Origin: VRUE01 sp963819755
Lineage (GTDB): Bacteria > Actinomycetota > Thermoleophilia > Solirubrobacterales > 70-9
NCBI GenBank assembly: GCA_963819755.1
Contig: CAWFXB010000001.1
Location: forward strand, 434,001-498,000
Length of the DNA: 64,000 bases
Reading direction: 5' to 3'
The notes below the pieces were generated by a model. It searched no databases. It was given only the letters and a program-made list of their open reading frames with translations, and was not told the origin of the DNA. The translations under genes were made by a program, and so were the position numbers. Shown here one piece after another: positions 15,454 through 23,926 of the stretch (position 1 is the stretch's first letter; the number at the start of each line of letters is the position of its first letter).

Positions 15454-16620
15454 ATGTCTCTTGCCACCGCAATCCGCCAGAACGCCACGCCGCTTGGCCA
15501 GGCGCAGACCACCTACAAGCAGGACGTCGCGATGGTGAACACGTTCATCAATGCCGTGCTCACCTCCAAGCTGCCGCCGCTCAATACGAAGCCCCCCGAT
15601 TGGCAGGAATTCATCAACGCCTACGAGCAGGCGGAAAGCGACGCGCTGCAGTGGGTCAACACCGTGATGGCTCGCCTCCTCCAGATCCCCGAGGACGTGG
15701 CGGGATACAACCCGACGATCAGTCAGATCCTCGGCGACGCGAAGAGCCAGGCGGAGAAGCTGATCGCCGACCCCTCCGACCCTGACGCGCTCGCGATTCT
15801 CGACAATGACCTGCAGGATCTGACCGGCCAGCTCTCGCTCGTCACCACCTTCATCAGCGGTGCGGTCAAAGCCGTCCAGGACTTCGGCGACGTACTGCCG
15901 GCCATGTCCCAGCAACTTCAGGCGATTGCCACCAAATCGGCGAACGACGCCAAGGCCGACCAGGAAAAGATCAACACGCTCAACGCGGACATCGAAAGCC
16001 TGCGGTCCGACATCAAGTCGCTGACCGCGGATCTCATCGGACTCGGGATCGCCGACGGAGTCGCGCTCACCCTGGGTGTGGTGGTCACTATCGCCGCCTG
16101 GCCGGTGGGTTTGGTCGCATGGCTTGCCCTGGGGCCGGTGGTCGTGGTCGCGACGACCTATATCGCCATCGACAGCAACAAGATCGTCGCCGACAAGGCG
16201 AAGATCAAGTCCGATCAGGAAGAAATCACCGGTCTGACCCAGGACGTCGCCACCCTGCAGCTCCTCGCCAGCCACTACGCGGCGATGGTTGCGGAGACCG
16301 ACGAGATCGAGGCGAGCCTTCAGGCGATCCTCACCGCCTGGCAGCAGCTGGAGAGCGACGTAAACGCGGCCGTCACCGACATCCGCACGGCGATCGCCGA
16401 TGCGAGCTCCGCTGCCTTTCAGGCGGTGCTGAACGACGTCACCGACGCGATCGCCGAGTGGGACGCCGCCTATGCGGCGGCGGGGGAATTGACGCTCGAT
16501 CTCCAGGTGAACAACGCCTCGCTGGCGCTCGGCATGTCCTCCGCCGAAATTCAGTCCGCGCTGGCTTCGGGTCAGTCGATGGACGTCATCGCGTACTTCA
16601 ACGAGGTCGGCACGCAGTAG
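15454..16620 (+). CDS. Alpha-helical pore-forming-toxin-like protein (HBL/NHE/ClyA superfamily)
   Basis: 388 residues, ATG 8 nt after GGAGCGA. Almost all predicted helix. Long amphipathic helices (MVNTFINAVLTSKLPPLNTK, ADQEKINTLNADIESLRSDI) flank one central hydrophobic hairpin at about 194-239 (IGLGIADGVALTLGVV and WPVGLVAWLALGPVVVVATT). Another coiled coil follows (DKAKIKSDQEEITGLTQDVA). This is the layout of Bacillus haemolysin BL/NheA, XaxA and ClyA toxins, which insert the hydrophobic tongue into membranes; length also fits. No signal peptide, so release would need lysis or another route. Superfamily call is by architecture; targets unknown. Confidence 0.6.
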   Translation: MSLATAIRQNATPLGQAQTTYKQDVAMVNTFINAVLTSKLPPLNTKPPDWQEFINAYEQAESDALQWVNTVMARLLQIPEDVAGYNPTISQILGDAKSQAEKLIADPSDPDALAILDNDLQDLTGQLSLVTTFISGAVKAVQDFGDVLPAMSQQLQAIATKSANDAKADQEKINTLNADIESLRSDIKSLTADLIGLGIADGVALTLGVVVTIAAWPVGLVAWLALGPVVVVATTYIAIDSNKIVADKAKIKSDQEEITGLTQDVATLQLLASHYAAMVAETDEIEASLQAILTAWQQLESDVNAAVTDIRTAIADASSAAFQAVLNDVTDAIAEWDAAYAAAGELTLDLQVNNASLALGMSSAEIQSALASGQSMDVIAYFNEVGTQ

Positions 16621-16695
16621 CTGTAAGTCCGCGTTTTGCGGATGTGACCAGGGCCGAAGGGGGAGAGTTTTCGTCTCGGCGCCCTTAGGGGGTGC

Positions 16696-17409
16696 ATGCT
16701 TCCCCAGAGACGAGAAATCGCCAGCGTCGTCGTCTGCGAGGACGACACGACGACGCTCGAGCTTCTCTGCGACAACCTGGTCGCCGATCGCTTCGGCGTG
16801 CTACCCGCCCCGAGCGCTTCCGATGCGCTGCGCCTCTGCCGCTACAAGCAGCCGGACCTGATGCTCTTGGACCTGAGCCTGCCCGATGCCTCGGGGCTCG
16901 ACGTGCTGCAGGAGATCCGCGAAGCGGACGGCATCGTCTCGCGCTTCGACCCGCGCCTGCCGGTGATCGTCCTCAGTGGGCGCGGTGCCGACCAGGATCG
17001 CGTGCGCGGCCTCGAGTTCGGGGCTGACGACTACGTGGTCAAGCCCTACGTCTACTCGGAGCTACGGGCGCGGATCGCGGCGGTGCTGCGGCGGGTGGAC
17101 CAGCGCAACAGCGGTCCGATTCGGGTTGGCGACATCGTCGTCGATCCGGGCCGGCGCCGCGCCTGGGTCGGCGGGCGCGAGGTGCGGCTGTCCAAGAAAG
17201 AGTTCTCGCTGTTGCGGGTGCTCGCCGCGGACCCGCACCGGGTCTTCTCCAAGCGCGAGCTGCTGGGCGAGGTCTGGGGCCATCGGATGCCGACCAAGAC
17301 CCGCACGCTCGACTCCCACGCAAGCCGTCTGCGGCGCAAACTGGATCCCGAGCGGGCGCGCTTCGTAATCAACTGCTGGGGCGTCGGATATCGCCTCCTC
17401 GACGGATGA
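16696..17409 (+). CDS. OmpR-family response regulator
   Basis: 237 residues. The receiver domain (about 10-125) has the acidic pair in VVVCEDDTTTLELL, the phospho-acceptor Asp in LMLLDLSLPDASG, Ser in VIVLSGRGADQDR and Lys in DDYVVKPYVYSEL. A winged-helix DNA-binding domain follows (about 140-235; KKEFSLLRVLAADP, SKRELLGEVWG, RTLDSHASRLRRKL, CWGVGYRLL). It overlaps the downstream kinase gene by 4 bp and heads an operon with Tad pilus genes, so it probably controls them. Target operators not identified. Confidence 0.93.
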   Translation: MLPQRREIASVVVCEDDTTTLELLCDNLVADRFGVLPAPSASDALRLCRYKQPDLMLLDLSLPDASGLDVLQEIREADGIVSRFDPRLPVIVLSGRGADQDRVRGLEFGADDYVVKPYVYSELRARIAAVLRRVDQRNSGPIRVGDIVVDPGRRRAWVGGREVRLSKKEFSLLRVLAADPHRVFSKRELLGEVWGHRMPTKTRTLDSHASRLRRKLDPERARFVINCWGVGYRLLDG

Positions 17410-18143
17410 TCGAGCTGGCTGAGATCGCCGTCGGGTGGCCGCTCGCCACCACGATGGCGGCGGTGGCCGCCGCTCAGGGGCTGCGCAACGGTCGCCGCCG
17501 CGGCGCGCTCAACGAGGCGCTGCACGAGCTGCGCCGTCCGCTGCAGGCGATCGCTCTCGCGGGCGCCGGTGGCCCGGTCAGCTCGCCGCCAGCGATCGAG
17601 AGCTCGGTGCGCCTGGCCGCCGCCGCGCTGGATCGTCTCGACCACGAGGTGAACGGCGGCGGTTCGTCGCTGCGGCGCCCGGCAGAGGCGGTGGAGATGC
17701 GGCCGCTGCTCGAAGCGGCGGCGCGGCGCTGGCGGGCCCGGGCCAGCCTCGGTGGCGGTTCGCTGGGCCTGCGCTGGCGCGCCGGGCGCGCGGTTGTGAT
17801 CGGCGACAGGGTCGAGCTCGCCCAGGCTCTCGACAACCTGATCGTCAACGCGATCGAGCACGGAGGGCCGGCGATCTCGATTGATGCCAGGCCGCAAAAG
17901 GGCCGGGTGCGGATCGTCATCGCGGATTCGGGTCGGGACGCGCGCCCGAATGCTCGTCGCGGCACGCCCGCTGACGTAATCGCCCGTCTCTCCGGGCGCC
18001 GGCGTCATGGCCACGGTCTCGCCGTCGTCCGGCAGGTGGCGGCGGCCCATCGGGGGCGCTTCGCGCTGCGACGCTCTGAGGCCGGATCGCTCGCCCTGCT
18101 CGAGCTTCCGCTTGCAAGCGACCGCGGCTCTCCCGCGGCATGA
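17406..18143 (+). CDS. Histidine kinase lacking a sensor domain, partner of the upstream regulator
   Basis: 245 residues. One hydrophobic N-terminal segment (AVGWPLATTMAAVAAAQGL) is followed directly by a dimerisation/phosphoacceptor helix with ALHELRRPLQAIAL, then a HATPase domain: N box ALDNLIVNAIEHGG, G1-like VIADSGRD, G2-like HGHGLAVVRQVAAAHRGR. There is no periplasmic or PAS sensing domain. The G1 box is shortened relative to the usual DxGxG. ATGA overlaps on both sides (regulator upstream, SAF gene downstream) indicate translational coupling. Input signal unknown. Confidence 0.85.
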   Translation: MIELAEIAVGWPLATTMAAVAAAQGLRNGRRRGALNEALHELRRPLQAIALAGAGGPVSSPPAIESSVRLAAAALDRLDHEVNGGGSSLRRPAEAVEMRPLLEAAARRWRARASLGGGSLGLRWRAGRAVVIGDRVELAQALDNLIVNAIEHGGPAISIDARPQKGRVRIVIADSGRDARPNARRGTPADVIARLSGRRRHGHGLAVVRQVAAAHRGRFALRRSEAGSLALLELPLASDRGSPAA

Positions 18144-18796
18144 GCCGGCGCAGGCGAGCGCTCGCGTTCCTGTTGCTGGCACTCCTCGCTGCCGCCGGCG
18201 CCGCGGCGATCGCTGACGGCTATGGAGCGAATGCCGTGCGCGGCTACGGCCCGCTGCGTCCGGTGGTGGTGCTCGGCGCAAGGATCGCGGTCGGGCAGCG
18301 GATCGGGTCGAAGGAGATCGGCTCGGCCCTCACCGTGCGACGCGTCCCGGTCCGGTTCGTTCCGCCCGGGGCGCTGGTTGCGCCAGGGGAAGCGCTGGGT
18401 CTGGTCGCCCGTGCGCCGCTGCCCGCCGGCTCCTACCTGCTCGGCACGCAGCTCGGCATCGCCCGCAGGGCGAGTCGTGAGGGTCCCGGCCTCACGGGCG
18501 GGCGGCGGCCGGTTGAGATCGCCGTCAGCGGCGCCGATGCGCTGCTGGCGGCCGGGCCGTCCTCGCCTGGATCGAGGGTCGACGTCGTGGTCACGAGCGA
18601 ACCAGCCGCTGCTGGGCCGGGTCGAACCTACGTCGCCGCGCCCCGCGTCCCTCTGCTGGCGCTGCGGCCGGGTTCCGAAGGTGCGGGGCCGGGGACGACG
18701 GCCGCTGCGACCCTGGGCCTGACCAAAAGCCAGGCGCTGCGGCTGATCGCCGCCGAGAGCTTCGCCCGCAAGGTGACCCTCCTGCCAGAGGACTGA
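18140..18796 (+). CDS. SAF-domain protein (CpaB/RcpC-like), Tad system
   Basis: 218 residues. An N-terminal membrane anchor (ALAFLLLALLAAAGAAAIAD) is followed by an SAF-type beta domain: VVVLGARIAVGQRIGSKEIG, then VPVRFVPPGALVAPGEALGL, with the usual substitution of a prefilin-like loop. CpaB/RcpC proteins in Tad systems are thought to act in the envelope. A C-terminal VDVVVTS and LTKSQALRLIAAESFARKV follows the same family pattern. It overlaps the kinase gene and lies 6 bp before cpaF. Confidence 0.75.
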   Translation: MSRRRRALAFLLLALLAAAGAAAIADGYGANAVRGYGPLRPVVVLGARIAVGQRIGSKEIGSALTVRRVPVRFVPPGALVAPGEALGLVARAPLPAGSYLLGTQLGIARRASREGPGLTGGRRPVEIAVSGADALLAAGPSSPGSRVDVVVTSEPAAAGPGRTYVAAPRVPLLALRPGSEGAGPGTTAAATLGLTKSQALRLIAAESFARKVTLLPED

Positions 18797-18802
18797 CCGC
18801 GG

Positions 18803-19903
18803 GTGGAGGCGCGCCAACGGCACCTGGAGGATCTCGCCGATTCGTTGCGCAGCCGCCTGATCGAGGCTCGACGCGAAGCCGCCGCTGCCGGTACCCCGCC
18901 ATCTGAGGAGTTGGCCGCTGAGGTGTTCGGCCTCGTGCAGCGGGAAGCGGCGCTGCTCGGCTCCGCGGATCGGGAGGCGCTGGTGGCCCGCGTGCTGCGC
19001 GACACCGTGGGTCTCGGACCGCTGGAGGACCTGCTCGCCGATCCCAGCGTCGAGGAGGTGATGGTGAACGGTCCGGGCCAGGTGTATGTGGAGCGCGGCG
19101 GGCGAATCGAGGCGACCGATGCCTGCTTCGCCGACGAGGAGGAGCTGCGCAACGCGATCGAGCGCATTCTCGCCCCGCTCGGCCGCCGCATCGACGAGCT
19201 GAGCCCGATGGTGGACGCTCGACTCGCCGATGGCTCGCGGGTCAACGCGGTGATCCCGCCGCTGGCCATCGACGGACCGGCGCTCTCGATCCGGCGCTTC
19301 GGCGCCAGCCGGCCCGGAGCGCGCGAGCTGGTCGAGCTCGGGACCCTCACCGAGTCCCAGGTCGAGTTGCTCGAGCGAGCTGTTGGCGAACGGCGCAGCG
19401 TCCTTGTCAGCGGTGGCACCGGCTCCGGCAAGACGACCCTGCTCAACGCGCTCTCGGGCTTCGTCTCACCCGAGGAGCGCCTGGTGACGATCGAGGACGC
19501 GGCCGAGCTTCGGCTGCGGCGACGCCACGTCGTGCGGCTGGAGAGCCGGCCGGCCGGGGTCGAGGGAAGGGGGGAGGTGACGATTCGCGACCTGCTGCGC
19601 AACGCGTTGCGGATGCGGCCCGACCGGATCGTGATCGGCGAGGTGCGCGGCGCCGAGGCGTTGGATCTGCTCACGGCACTCAACACCGGCCACCGCGGCG
19701 CGCTCTCGACGGTGCACGCCAACTCGCCGGCCGATGCCCTCGCGCGTCTGGAGACACTGGCCCTGATGGCCGGGTTGGGGCTGCCGCACGAGGCGATCGC
19801 CGCGCAGGTTCGCCGCGGCATCGATCTCGTCGTCCACCTCGAGCGGTTCGAGGATGGCTCCCGTCGTGTCACCGAGATAGCCGATGTGGCGGCGGCCGGA
19901 TGA
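18803..19903 (+). CDS. cpaF: Tad/Flp pilus assembly ATPase
   Basis: 366 residues, GTG start. A secretion ATPase of the VirB11/TadA class that powers pilus assembly. Residues about 60-150 carry LEDLLADPSVEEVMVNGPG and the N-terminal domain. Walker A VSGGTGSGKTTLLNAL, the Asp box ERLVTIEDAAEL, Walker B MRPDRIVIGEVRGAEALDLL and the His box TGHRGALSTVHANSP are all present and in order. Its stop overlaps the tadB ATG. Full length for the family. Confidence 0.95.
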   Translation: MEARQRHLEDLADSLRSRLIEARREAAAAGTPPSEELAAEVFGLVQREAALLGSADREALVARVLRDTVGLGPLEDLLADPSVEEVMVNGPGQVYVERGGRIEATDACFADEEELRNAIERILAPLGRRIDELSPMVDARLADGSRVNAVIPPLAIDGPALSIRRFGASRPGARELVELGTLTESQVELLERAVGERRSVLVSGGTGSGKTTLLNALSGFVSPEERLVTIEDAAELRLRRRHVVRLESRPAGVEGRGEVTIRDLLRNALRMRPDRIVIGEVRGAEALDLLTALNTGHRGALSTVHANSPADALARLETLALMAGLGLPHEAIAAQVRRGIDLVVHLERFEDGSRRVTEIADVAAAG

Positions 19904-20757
19904 GCGGCGCCCCCGGGCCGCTGGTTCCGATTGCCGGCGCCGCCGCGGGGGGTTTGGCGGCGCTCGCGGCTCGCGAAGCCGTGCTTGCCACTCCGGCCGT
20001 CGCCCAGTGGCTGCGGCTCGCGCTGGAGCCATTGCGCAGGGCGGGAGAGGAGGGTTACGTGCCCTCGACCATGGAGCGCCGCCGGCTTGCCGCGGTCGGT
20101 GCGGGAGCGGCGCTGCTCGGTGGCTGGTTCCTGGCCGGGGCGATGGTCGCGGCGCCGCTGGCGGTTGCCGGCCCTGGGTTGGCGGGCTGGGCGGTGTCGA
20201 ATCGCCGCCGTCGCTACCGGCGTGCCCTCGAGCGCGCTCTGCCCGAGGTCGCGGTTGCGGTAGCGGATTCGCTCGCGGCCGGCCGTTCCTTGCGGGCTTC
20301 ACTGCCGGCGGCGGCATCCTCGGTTGATGGTCCGGCCACGGTCGAGCTGGCCAGGTTGGGGGCGGAGCTGGAGCTGGGGGCGTCGACGGTGACTGCGATC
20401 GAGGGGTGGCGGTGGCGGATGCGTTCGGCAAGGGTCGATGCCTTCGCGATGGCGCTGCTCAGCCAGCAGCGCGCCGGAGGTGACCTCGCGGGCCTCCTGC
20501 GCAGCTTTGCCGATGGCGCCGCCGAGCGCGACCGCGCCGCCGACGATGCCCGCTCGGCAACGGCGCAGGCACGCTTCACCGGGCTGCTCGTCGTCGCGAT
20601 GCCGAGTGGCGGCGCGCTCTTCGCCGAGCTGATCCAGCCGGGCTTCCTCGCCAAGGTGCTGGGCGCTCCAGCGCCGGCAGTGCTGCTGGCGTTGGCCGCT
20701 GCGTTGCAGCTAGCCGGCTTCGTCGCAATCCGGCGCTTTGCCCGGGTGGTCGAGTGA
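19900..20757 (+). CDS. tadB: TadB-like inner-membrane protein (type II secretion F domain)
   Basis: 285 residues. Membrane helices lie near the N-terminus (RRLAAVGAGAALLGGWFLAG, VAAPLAVAGPGLAGWAV) and C-terminus (VLLALAAALQLAGFVAI). Between them is a GSPII_F cytoplasmic domain with RALERALPEVAVAVADSLAA and LRASLPAAAS, and a second half DAFAMALLSQQRAGGDLAGL. It forms the inner-membrane platform for the CpaF ATPase together with TadC. Overlaps cpaF and tadC by 4 bp each. Confidence 0.85.
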   Translation: MSGAPGPLVPIAGAAAGGLAALAAREAVLATPAVAQWLRLALEPLRRAGEEGYVPSTMERRRLAAVGAGAALLGGWFLAGAMVAAPLAVAGPGLAGWAVSNRRRRYRRALERALPEVAVAVADSLAAGRSLRASLPAAASSVDGPATVELARLGAELELGASTVTAIEGWRWRMRSARVDAFAMALLSQQRAGGDLAGLLRSFADGAAERDRAADDARSATAQARFTGLLVVAMPSGGALFAELIQPGFLAKVLGAPAPAVLLALAAALQLAGFVAIRRFARVVE

Positions 20758-21386
20758 GGTCGCATGCGACGCTTGCATCGAAGCTGGCCTGCGCCATTGT
20801 GGGCGGGATCGTGGCGCTGGTCGCGGCGCCGGCGGCGCCGGGCCGGATCGCGTTGCTGGTCGCGCTCGGATTGCCTTCCGCCGGCTTTTTTCTGCCGGAC
20901 GCATTGCGGGAGCGTGAGGCACGGCGTCGCCACCGCCGCCTGATCGCCTCGCTGCCTGACGCGCTCGACCTGCTTGCGATCGGCTCGGCCGCGGGCCGCA
21001 GCCCAGCGGTTGGCTTTGCCGAGATCGCCCGCGCCGGCAGCGGCCCACTCGCCGACGAGCTGCGGGTCACGATGGCCGAGCTCGGCTGCGGCCAGCCGCT
21101 GGCCGAGGCCCTCGCGGCGCTCCGCCGGCGTGTCCCCGGCACCGAGGTCGCCTCCCTCTGCGCATCGATCGAGCGCTCGCGCCGTCTCGGTTCGCCGCTG
21201 GCGGGGCAACTACGACGTCAGGCCGCCTCGCTGCGGCGCGACCAGCGCCGCGCCGTCGAGGAGAGAGCCGCCCGCGCCGCCCCCAAGATCCAGCTGGTGG
21301 TGGCTCTAATCCTCGTCCCTTCGGTCCTGCTGATGATCGCCGCGGCCCTGATCGCCAACGCCGACATCCTCCTCGGCGGGTTCTAG
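20754..21386 (+). CDS. tadC: TadC-like inner-membrane protein (type II secretion F domain)
   Basis: 210 residues from a GTG overlapping the tadB stop. Two N-terminal membrane helices (LACAIVGGIVALVAAPAAPG, IALLVALGLPSAGFFLP), a GSPII_F domain (IASLPDALDLLAIGSAAGRS, LAALRRRVPGTEVASLCASI, GSPLAGQLRRQAASLRRDQR) and a C-terminal helix (LVVALILVPSVLLMIAAALI). Last gene of the operon in this window; no Flp pilin, TadE, TadZ or prepilin peptidase is nearby. Confidence 0.85.
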   Translation: MRSHATLASKLACAIVGGIVALVAAPAAPGRIALLVALGLPSAGFFLPDALREREARRRHRRLIASLPDALDLLAIGSAAGRSPAVGFAEIARAGSGPLADELRVTMAELGCGQPLAEALAALRRRVPGTEVASLCASIERSRRLGSPLAGQLRRQAASLRRDQRRAVEERAARAAPKIQLVVALILVPSVLLMIAAALIANADILLGGF

Positions 21387-22258
21387 CTACTCCTCAGCCT
21401 CGTCGCGCAGGCGCGTGGCGACTGCGGCTGAGGCGGCGCGGATCGTGTCCAGCTCGGCCGCCTTCGTCTTGTGGCCCTTGACGTAGCAGCAGAGGGTGCC
21501 GTCGACCAGCTCGAAGGCGAACTTCTCCGGGGCCGAGTCGGTCAGCCAGACGATGAAGGTGGGGGAGAAGAGCTGGCGTAGCCGGTTCGGGTCCTGGGCT
21601 TTGCCGGCGAAGATCTCGTAGCGCTCGTCAAGCGCCTCGCTCTCCAGCTTGACCCGCTCTTTGGAACGGCGGAAGACGTCCTCGAGCTTCTCCAGGGCAC
21701 GCAGGCCGGACTTGCGCTGGCAGTAGAGCTCGGGGACGAAACCGGCGCACTCGGGCAGCTGGGCGAGGCCGACCGTGTAGCGGTAGTAGTTGGTCTGCCG
21801 GTTGCCCTCGCTGTCCGTCGTCTCGTCCTCGTAGGTATAGAGAGCGAGGACGCCGTCGACCCCGCCGGCGAGAGGCCCGGCCATCGAGCGCTCGGCGTAG
21901 CGGTCATCGCCCTTGCGCAGCAGCGGCGTGGCGGGAGGCAGCGGCCCCTTGCCCGCCAGCGCCAGCCCGCGTTGCTCGGCGTAGGCAGTGAAGAAGGCTC
22001 CTCCGCCTGCGAATCGGCGACCGCGAAGACGATCAAGAGGCCGAGGAGGAAGACCGCGGCGGCGCCCGCGGCGCCGATGACCGGGCCGGCGAAGATCGCC
22101 CCGGCAACACCGGCGGCGACGGCAAAGATCGCTAGCAGGACCCAAGTCAGCGGCTTGCCCAGCAAGCGTTTGAAGTGGAAGCCGCGCAGGTCGTTGGCGT
22201 CGTCGGGCACGGTCGCGCCGGCAGCTGGCGGGGCGGCTGTCTCCTCAGTCGCGCTCAT
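21387..22258 (-). CDS. Membrane-anchored hypothetical protein, broken by a single-base frameshift
   Basis: The N-terminal half reads in one minus frame from the ATG at 22258: acidic start, FHFKRLLGKPLTWVLLAIFA, then two hydrophobic segments to FAVADSQAEE. The rest reads in another frame from there: AFFTAYAEQRGLALAG to the stop at 21387, with DGVLALYTYEDETTD and YYRYTVGLAQLPECAGFVPE. One missing G in the GAGGAGCC near 22000-22010 would join them into about 290 residues. The joined protein looks coherent (two membrane helices and a soluble C-terminal domain with FAFELVDGTLCCYVKGHK). No function assigned. Convergent with tadC. Confidence 0.7.
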
Positions 22259-22326
22259 CGGGTGGCGAGCCTAGTCGCTGCAACCGAGGTTGCGAATGGG
22301 ACACCTGTTTGAGGTTGTGTTGCAAA

Positions 22327-22351
22327 GTGGGGGAAAGTGGGGTATTGTGGC
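22327..22351 (+). promoter_or_regulatory. MraZ operator (three GTGG(G/C) repeats at 10-bp spacing)
   Basis: GTGGG at 22327, GTGGG at 22337 and GTGGC at 22347 are separated by exactly five bases each. This is the known MraZ box layout, so the dcw promoter is presumably autoregulated by MraZ. It lies 96 bp upstream of the mraZ start. Confidence 0.88.
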
Positions 22352-22367
22352 GCTCGAGTTGAAGCCC

Positions 22368-22425
22368 AGGACCGGGGTGGTGAGGCTCCTCCCACCTCAT
22401 CACTCCGGTCCTAACTCTTTTTTCC
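22368..22425 (+). terminator. Terminator-like hairpin plus U-tract in the mraZ leader
   Basis: AGGACCGGGGTGGTGAGG (22368-22385) can pair over its full 18 bases with 22395-22412, using two G-U wobbles and a 9-nt loop. AACTC and TTTTTT follow. The hairpin lies between the MraZ box and the mraZ start, in the sense orientation of the operon, so it could attenuate the whole cluster. Confidence 0.65.
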
Positions 22426-22446
22426 AGCCGCAGAAAGGACCACGGG

Positions 22447-22890
22447 ATGGCATTTCGGGGTCTCTACGAGCACAGCCTCGACTCCAAGGATCGCCTCACG
22501 GTTCCCTCTCGGTTCCGGGCCGCGCTCTCCGACGGGATTGTTCTGTCGAAAGGCTTCGACCCCTGCGTCTGGGTGCACACGACCGGGGAGTTCGAGCAAC
22601 TGTCCGACCGTTTCCTCTCGCCGCACAGCCCCTTTGGCAAGGACGCGCGCAGCCTGCGCCGGCGCTTCCATGGCGGCTCTTTCGACGAGACGCTCGACTC
22701 GGCCGGTCGCATCCGCGTACCCAAGCCGCTGATCGAGCATGCCGGCCTCGCCGGCCCCTGCGTCGTGATCGGGGCAGGCGAGTACCTCGAGATCTGGAAC
22801 GCCGAGGCCTGGGCGAAGCAGGAGGAAGAGCTCGACGCCTCCGCCCCCGAGATCGCCGAGGGCCTCGCCTCGAGTGGAGGGGTCGTCTGA
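22447..22890 (+). CDS. mraZ: Transcriptional regulator MraZ
   Basis: 147 residues, the usual length. Two AbrB/SpoVT-like half-domains: GLYEHSLDSKDRLTVPSRFR (first DxKxR motif) and SFDETLDSAGRIRVPKPLIE (second DxxGR motif). MraZ binds GTGG repeats upstream of itself and represses or tunes the division and cell-wall cluster; such repeats are present at 22327-22351. The rsmH start lies immediately after its stop. Confidence 0.96.
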   Translation: MAFRGLYEHSLDSKDRLTVPSRFRAALSDGIVLSKGFDPCVWVHTTGEFEQLSDRFLSPHSPFGKDARSLRRRFHGGSFDETLDSAGRIRVPKPLIEHAGLAGPCVVIGAGEYLEIWNAEAWAKQEEELDASAPEIAEGLASSGGVV

Positions 22891-22891
22891 C

Positions 22892-23926
22892 ATGCAAGCC
22901 CGCGCCGAGCACGCCGCCCTGTCCGACCGAGGCCATCGCTACACCGGACCCCATAGCGCAACCCTTATCTACATGCCGACCGAGCACGCACCAGTCCTTG
23001 CCCCCGAGCTGACCGCCCTTCTGGCGCCTCAGCCGGGGCAGATTGCCGTCGACTGCACCTTCGGCGGCGGCGGCCACGCGCGCCGGATCGCGGCGGCAAT
23101 CGGGACGGAGGGGACTCTGATCGGGATCGACCGCGATCCCGCCGCGCAGGCCCGTTTCGAGCGCTTTGCCACCGAGGTCCCCTGCCGGACCCGTTTCCTT
23201 GGCAGCGACTACTCGGCAGGTCTTCGCACCCTGCGCGGCGAAGGCGTCCGCCCAGACATGGTGTTCATGGACCTCGGAATGTCCTCGATGCAGGTCGACG
23301 CCAGGGAGCGTGGGTTCTCCTATTCCTACGACGCGCCGCTCGACATGCGGATGGACACGCGGCAGGAGTTCAGCGCCGCCGACCTCGTCAACGAGTGGCC
23401 CGAGTCGCGCATCGCCCAGGCATTGCGGCGTTTCGGCGAGGAGCGCTATGCCGGCGGGATCGCGCGGGAGATAGGCCGCCGCCGCCCACTGCGGACCACC
23501 GCAGAGTTGGTCGACGCGGTCAAGGCCGGGATGCCCGCCTCAGCTCGCTTTGGCGGTGGCCACCCGGCCAAGAAGACCTTTCAGGCCATCCGGATAGCGG
23601 TCAACGGCGAGCTCGACTCGCTCGACGACGCATTGCCGACCGCCTGGTCGATGCTGCCGGTCGGCGGGCGCCTGGCGGCGATCTCCTTCCACTCGCTCGA
23701 GGATCGCCCCGTCAAGCGCTTCCTTGCCGATCGCGCTCGCGGCTGCGTCTGTCCCCCCGAGCTTCCGGTCTGCACCTGTGGGCGCGAGCCCGAAGCCGAG
23801 CTGCTCACCCGCCGTGCGATCGCGCCGGAAGCCGCCGAGATGGCCGCCAACCCGCGCTCTAAATCCGCCCACCTTCGCGCCGCGGTCAAGATCGCCGACG
23901 CGCAGAGCGCGGGGAGCGCCGCCTGA
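22892..23926 (+). CDS. rsmH: 16S rRNA m4C1402 methyltransferase
   Basis: 344 residues. Methylates N4 of cytosine 1402 in 16S rRNA. SAM-binding motif VDCTFGGGGHARRIA, acidic GIDRDPAAQ, and the family motifs FMDLGMSSMQVD, RGFSYSYDAPLDMRMD and AISFHSLEDRPVKRF. ATG at 22892 chosen for the upstream GGAGGGG and position right after mraZ. The first 27 residues before MPTEHAPVL are unusual, and the Met at 22973 is an alternative start. Overlaps the ftsL-like gene by one base. Confidence 0.94.
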   Translation: MQARAEHAALSDRGHRYTGPHSATLIYMPTEHAPVLAPELTALLAPQPGQIAVDCTFGGGGHARRIAAAIGTEGTLIGIDRDPAAQARFERFATEVPCRTRFLGSDYSAGLRTLRGEGVRPDMVFMDLGMSSMQVDARERGFSYSYDAPLDMRMDTRQEFSAADLVNEWPESRIAQALRRFGEERYAGGIAREIGRRRPLRTTAELVDAVKAGMPASARFGGGHPAKKTFQAIRIAVNGELDSLDDALPTAWSMLPVGGRLAAISFHSLEDRPVKRFLADRARGCVCPPELPVCTCGREPEAELLTRRAIAPEAAEMAANPRSKSAHLRAAVKIADAQSAGSAA

